A stretch of DNA of 64,000 nt from Microbacterium aurum (lineage in GTDB: Bacteria > Actinomycetota > Actinomycetes > Actinomycetales > Microbacteriaceae), in assembly GCF_016907815.1 (NCBI RefSeq), contig NZ_JAFBCQ010000001.1, positions 1,302,001-1,366,000 on the forward strand, given 5' to 3'. The translations under genes and the position numbers were made by a program. Under the pieces are notes generated by a model. The model was not told the origin of the DNA. It saw only the letters and a program-made list of their open reading frames with translations, and ran no database searches. Of the stretch, positions 62,115 to 64,000 are shown one piece after another (within the stretch, counting starts at the first letter, position 1; each line of letters starts with the position of its first letter).

Positions 62115-63689
62115 ATGAGTGCGTTGTCGGCCCCCACGGGGCGTGAGCCCGACCTGCGGACGCGGCCCCGAGACGACGGAACCGCCCCACGGGCGCTCGT
62201 CCTGGGGGCGACCGGATACATCGGCGGACGGCTCGTGCCGCGGCTCGTCGCGGCGGGATACCGCGTGCGGGTGCTCGTCCGCGACCCCGCCCGTCTCGCG
62301 GCGTTCGCGTGGGGCGATGACGTCGAGGCCGTCGAAGGGTCGGCGACGGATGCCGGGGCGCTCGCCGCCGCGTGCGACGACGTCGACGTGCTGTACTACC
62401 TCATCCACTCGATGGGACAGGGGGGCGGATTCGAGGAGGCCGACCTCGCCGCGGCGCACGCCGTCGCGCAGGCGGCGGCCGCGGCATCCGTCCGTCGCAT
62501 CGTGTATCTCGGCGGTCTGCATCCGCGCACCGGCGACCTCAGCCCGCACCTGCGCTCGCGCGTCGCGGTGGGCGAGGTGTTCCTCGCCAGCGGCGTGCCG
62601 ACGCTCGTGCTGCAGGCGGGCGTCGTCATCGGATCGGGGTCGGCGTCGTTCGAGATGATCCGGCACCTCACCGAAGTGCTGCCGTACATGCCCGCGCCGC
62701 GGTGGGTGCGCAACCGCATCCAGCCGATCGCGATCCGTGACGTGGCGCACTACCTGCTGGGCGCCGCGCGGGTGGATGCCGCGGTCACCCGCGCCGTCGA
62801 CATCGGCGGTCCCGACGTGCTGCGCTACGGGCAGATGATGAACGGCTACGCGGTCGAGGCGGGTCTGCCGCAGCGGGCGATCGCGGCGCTGCCGGTGCTG
62901 ACGCCCGGACTCGCATCGCACTGGGTCAACCTCGTCACGCCCGTGCCGCGCGCGATCGCGCGGCCGCTCATCGCGTCGCTCGTGCACGAGTGCGTCATGG
63001 ACGACCACGCCGTCGATGCGCTCATCCCGCCCCCGGCGGACGGCCTCACTCCCTACCGGCGCGCGGTCGCGCTCGCCCTCGGCCGCGTCGAGGCCGACAC
63101 CGTGGAGACGAGCTGGCAGGATGCCGAGGTCACCGGCATTCCGTCGGATCCCCTCCCGAGCGACCCGGACTGGGCTGGCCGCACCGTGTACACCGATGTG
63201 CGGAGCGCCGCGACGACCGCATCGCCGGATCGGCTGTGGGCCGTCATCGCGGGGATCGGCGGCGAGAACGGCTGGTACTCCGCGCCGCTGCTGTGGGCGC
63301 TGCGCGGCTGGATGGACCGCGTCGTCGGTGGGGTGGGCCTCACGCGCGGACGCCGTAGCCGCGGACGCGTCGCCGTCGGCGACGCGATCGACTTCTGGCG
63401 GGTGGAGCGGGTGGAACCGGGCCGGCTGCTGCGGCTGCGCGCCGAGATGCGCGTGCCGGGGCTCGCGTGGCTGGATCTGCAGTGCGAGCCGGAGGAGGAC
63501 GGCGGCGGTGCGCGCTACCGGCAGCGCGCGGTGTTCTTCCCCTCCGGGCTCGCCGGGCGGCTGTATTGGCTCGCGGTGCTGCCGTTCCACGGGTTCATCT
63601 TCCGCGGTATGGCGGCGCGGATCACGGCAGCCGCCGAGGCGGATGCCGCGGTGCCCGCCGCCGGTTCCGGTGACGCGATCAGCGGTTGA
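62115..63689 (+). CDS. NAD(P)-binding epimerase-like protein fused to DUF2867 (SRPBCC) domain
   Basis: A 524-residue two-domain protein. Residues about 24-260 are an atypical SDR/NmrA Rossmann domain (LVLGATGYIGGRLVPRLVAA; VDVLYYLIHSMGQGGGFEE). The C-terminal part (from about 350) is a DUF2867 SRPBCC ligand-binding fold (TVYTDVRSAATTASPDRLWA; ENGWYSAPLLWALRG). This fusion (YbjT-like) is widespread; substrate unknown. TACGCT at 62102-62107 ends seven bases before ATG. Confidence 0.88.
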   Translation: MSALSAPTGREPDLRTRPRDDGTAPRALVLGATGYIGGRLVPRLVAAGYRVRVLVRDPARLAAFAWGDDVEAVEGSATDAGALAAACDDVDVLYYLIHSMGQGGGFEEADLAAAHAVAQAAAAASVRRIVYLGGLHPRTGDLSPHLRSRVAVGEVFLASGVPTLVLQAGVVIGSGSASFEMIRHLTEVLPYMPAPRWVRNRIQPIAIRDVAHYLLGAARVDAAVTRAVDIGGPDVLRYGQMMNGYAVEAGLPQRAIAALPVLTPGLASHWVNLVTPVPRAIARPLIASLVHECVMDDHAVDALIPPPADGLTPYRRAVALALGRVEADTVETSWQDAEVTGIPSDPLPSDPDWAGRTVYTDVRSAATTASPDRLWAVIAGIGGENGWYSAPLLWALRGWMDRVVGGVGLTRGRRSRGRVAVGDAIDFWRVERVEPGRLLRLRAEMRVPGLAWLDLQCEPEEDGGGARYRQRAVFFPSGLAGRLYWLAVLPFHGFIFRGMAARITAAAEADAAVPAAGSGDAISG

Positions 63690-63708
63690 CGCCTGCGCCG
63701 CCGGGTCC

Positions 63709-63838
63709 GCTACCGAAATCGGCACGCGCGCCTGAGAGTTTCGACCGCGGGTGCTGATTTCGATAGCGCGTGCGGGTCGGCCGCGCGCCTGAAGGTCTCG
63801 ACCGCGCGTGCTGATTTCGACAGCGCGCGCGGGTGAGC
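63709..63838. repeat. Tandem 57-bp repeat with inverted element
   Basis: Two 57-bp units (63725-63781, 63782-63838), each containing GCGCGCCTGA and GTGCTGATTTCGAYAGCG. Before them, 63709-63726 is an inverted near-copy (16 of 18) of 63751-63768, so a hairpin can form. Follows the DUF2867 gene; fills most of the 224-bp gap. Confidence 0.8.
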
Positions 63839-63901
63839 GCGCGGCCCCGGCCGCGGGTGAATAAACACGGCCTGACCGGCGGGGGTCTCCGCGCCGCGGG
63901 C

Positions 63902-63907
63902 TAGCGT
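63902..63907 (+). promoter_or_regulatory. -10 element of the last, leaderless gene
   Basis: TAGCGT, six bases, ATG at 63914. Confidence 0.6.
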
Positions 63908-63913
63908 TGTGGT

Positions 63914-64000
63914 ATGGACACGTCGTCCCGCGCCGGCGTGGCGTCCCGCGCCCGGCTGCTGCTGGTCCTCCCCGCCGCGGCGGCACTCGTGCTCGGGCTC
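63914..64000 (+). CDS. Start of a membrane or exported protein (partial)
   Basis: Only 29 codons are visible: a short Ser/Arg-containing N-terminus followed by a hydrophobic run (LLLVLPAAAALVLGL), a signal peptide or first helix. The rest lies beyond the window, so no family can be assigned. Start supported by the -10 element six bases upstream. Confidence 0.6.
   Translation, partial: MDTSSRAGVASRARLLLVLPAAAALVLGL

Overview
The window reads as chromosomal DNA of a high-GC actinobacterium, most likely Microbacteriaceae and probably Microbacterium or a close relative. The inference rests on the very high GC content (roughly 70 % by eye), a NusG with a long acidic N-terminal extension, a RamB-type regulator beside aceB/aceA, a MaoC-MaoC-murB cluster, many ATGA/GTGA operon overlaps, a large set of apparently leaderless genes, and a striking excess of the heptamer GGATGCC/GGCATCC. 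No rRNA, CRISPR array, insertion sequence or prophage is visible.

Layout. 1-5018: tail of one ABC exporter half, a complete second half, a TauE-type exporter, two hotdog dehydratase subunits and murB. 5033-9902: class I aminotransferase, Tat-exported phosphoesterase, ABC-2 exporter; 9915-11797: NarL-type two-component pair continuing that operon. 11990-16919: glyoxylate shunt (aceB-aceA on minus, divergent RamB-like regulator). 16981-22251: VIT-family transporter, then a transmembrane reductase / FMN-binding lipidless anchor / ApbE flavinylation module, converging on an OmpR-type two-component system. 22343-32560: PucR regulator divergent from a putrescine/GABA catabolic operon (gabT, amine oxidase, Usp, permease, two aldehyde dehydrogenases). 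32690-35434: tRNA-Trp, secE, nusG, rplK, rplA. 35525-44939: accessory genes sitting between the two stalk/L1 ribosomal operons (nitronate monooxygenase, acylphosphatase, LysG/LysE, quinone oxidoreductase, a ROK relic, a MarR-controlled MFS pump, a YqaJ-type nuclease and an AbiEi/Vsr-like gene bracketed by inverted repeats). 45057-46291: rplJ-rplL with attenuated leader. 46319-54310: an alpha-galactoside (raffinose-type) utilisation locus: LacI, GH-J hydrolase, ABC importer, GH36. 54376-56351: a broken P-type ATPase. 56396-64000: DUF305/DUF3105 pair, Bcr-type MFS, PAP2 phosphatase, HerA-like ATPase, an NAD(P)-binding/SRPBCC fusion and the start of a further gene.

How genes work together. The best pathway reading is putrescine to succinate: oxidase, two aldehyde dehydrogenases (one per aldehyde step) and GabT in one operon under a PucR regulator. 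The glyoxylate genes face their probable regulator, and the sugar locus pairs an importer lacking its own ATPase with an alpha-galactosidase and a fructosidase-like enzyme. The most unusual sequence-level observations are: a MarR promoter with three identical-format operators (GTTGA-N6-TCAAC) laid over -35, -10 and leader; a palindromic element inserted in frame into lysE; an AbiEi/Vsr-like gene bounded by inverted 45-bp repeats and mirrored pyrimidine/purine tracts that end exactly at the rplJ promoter; in-frame 18-bp repeats lengthening an ABC transporter; and a uniform TANNNT-N6/7-start architecture in more than a dozen genes.
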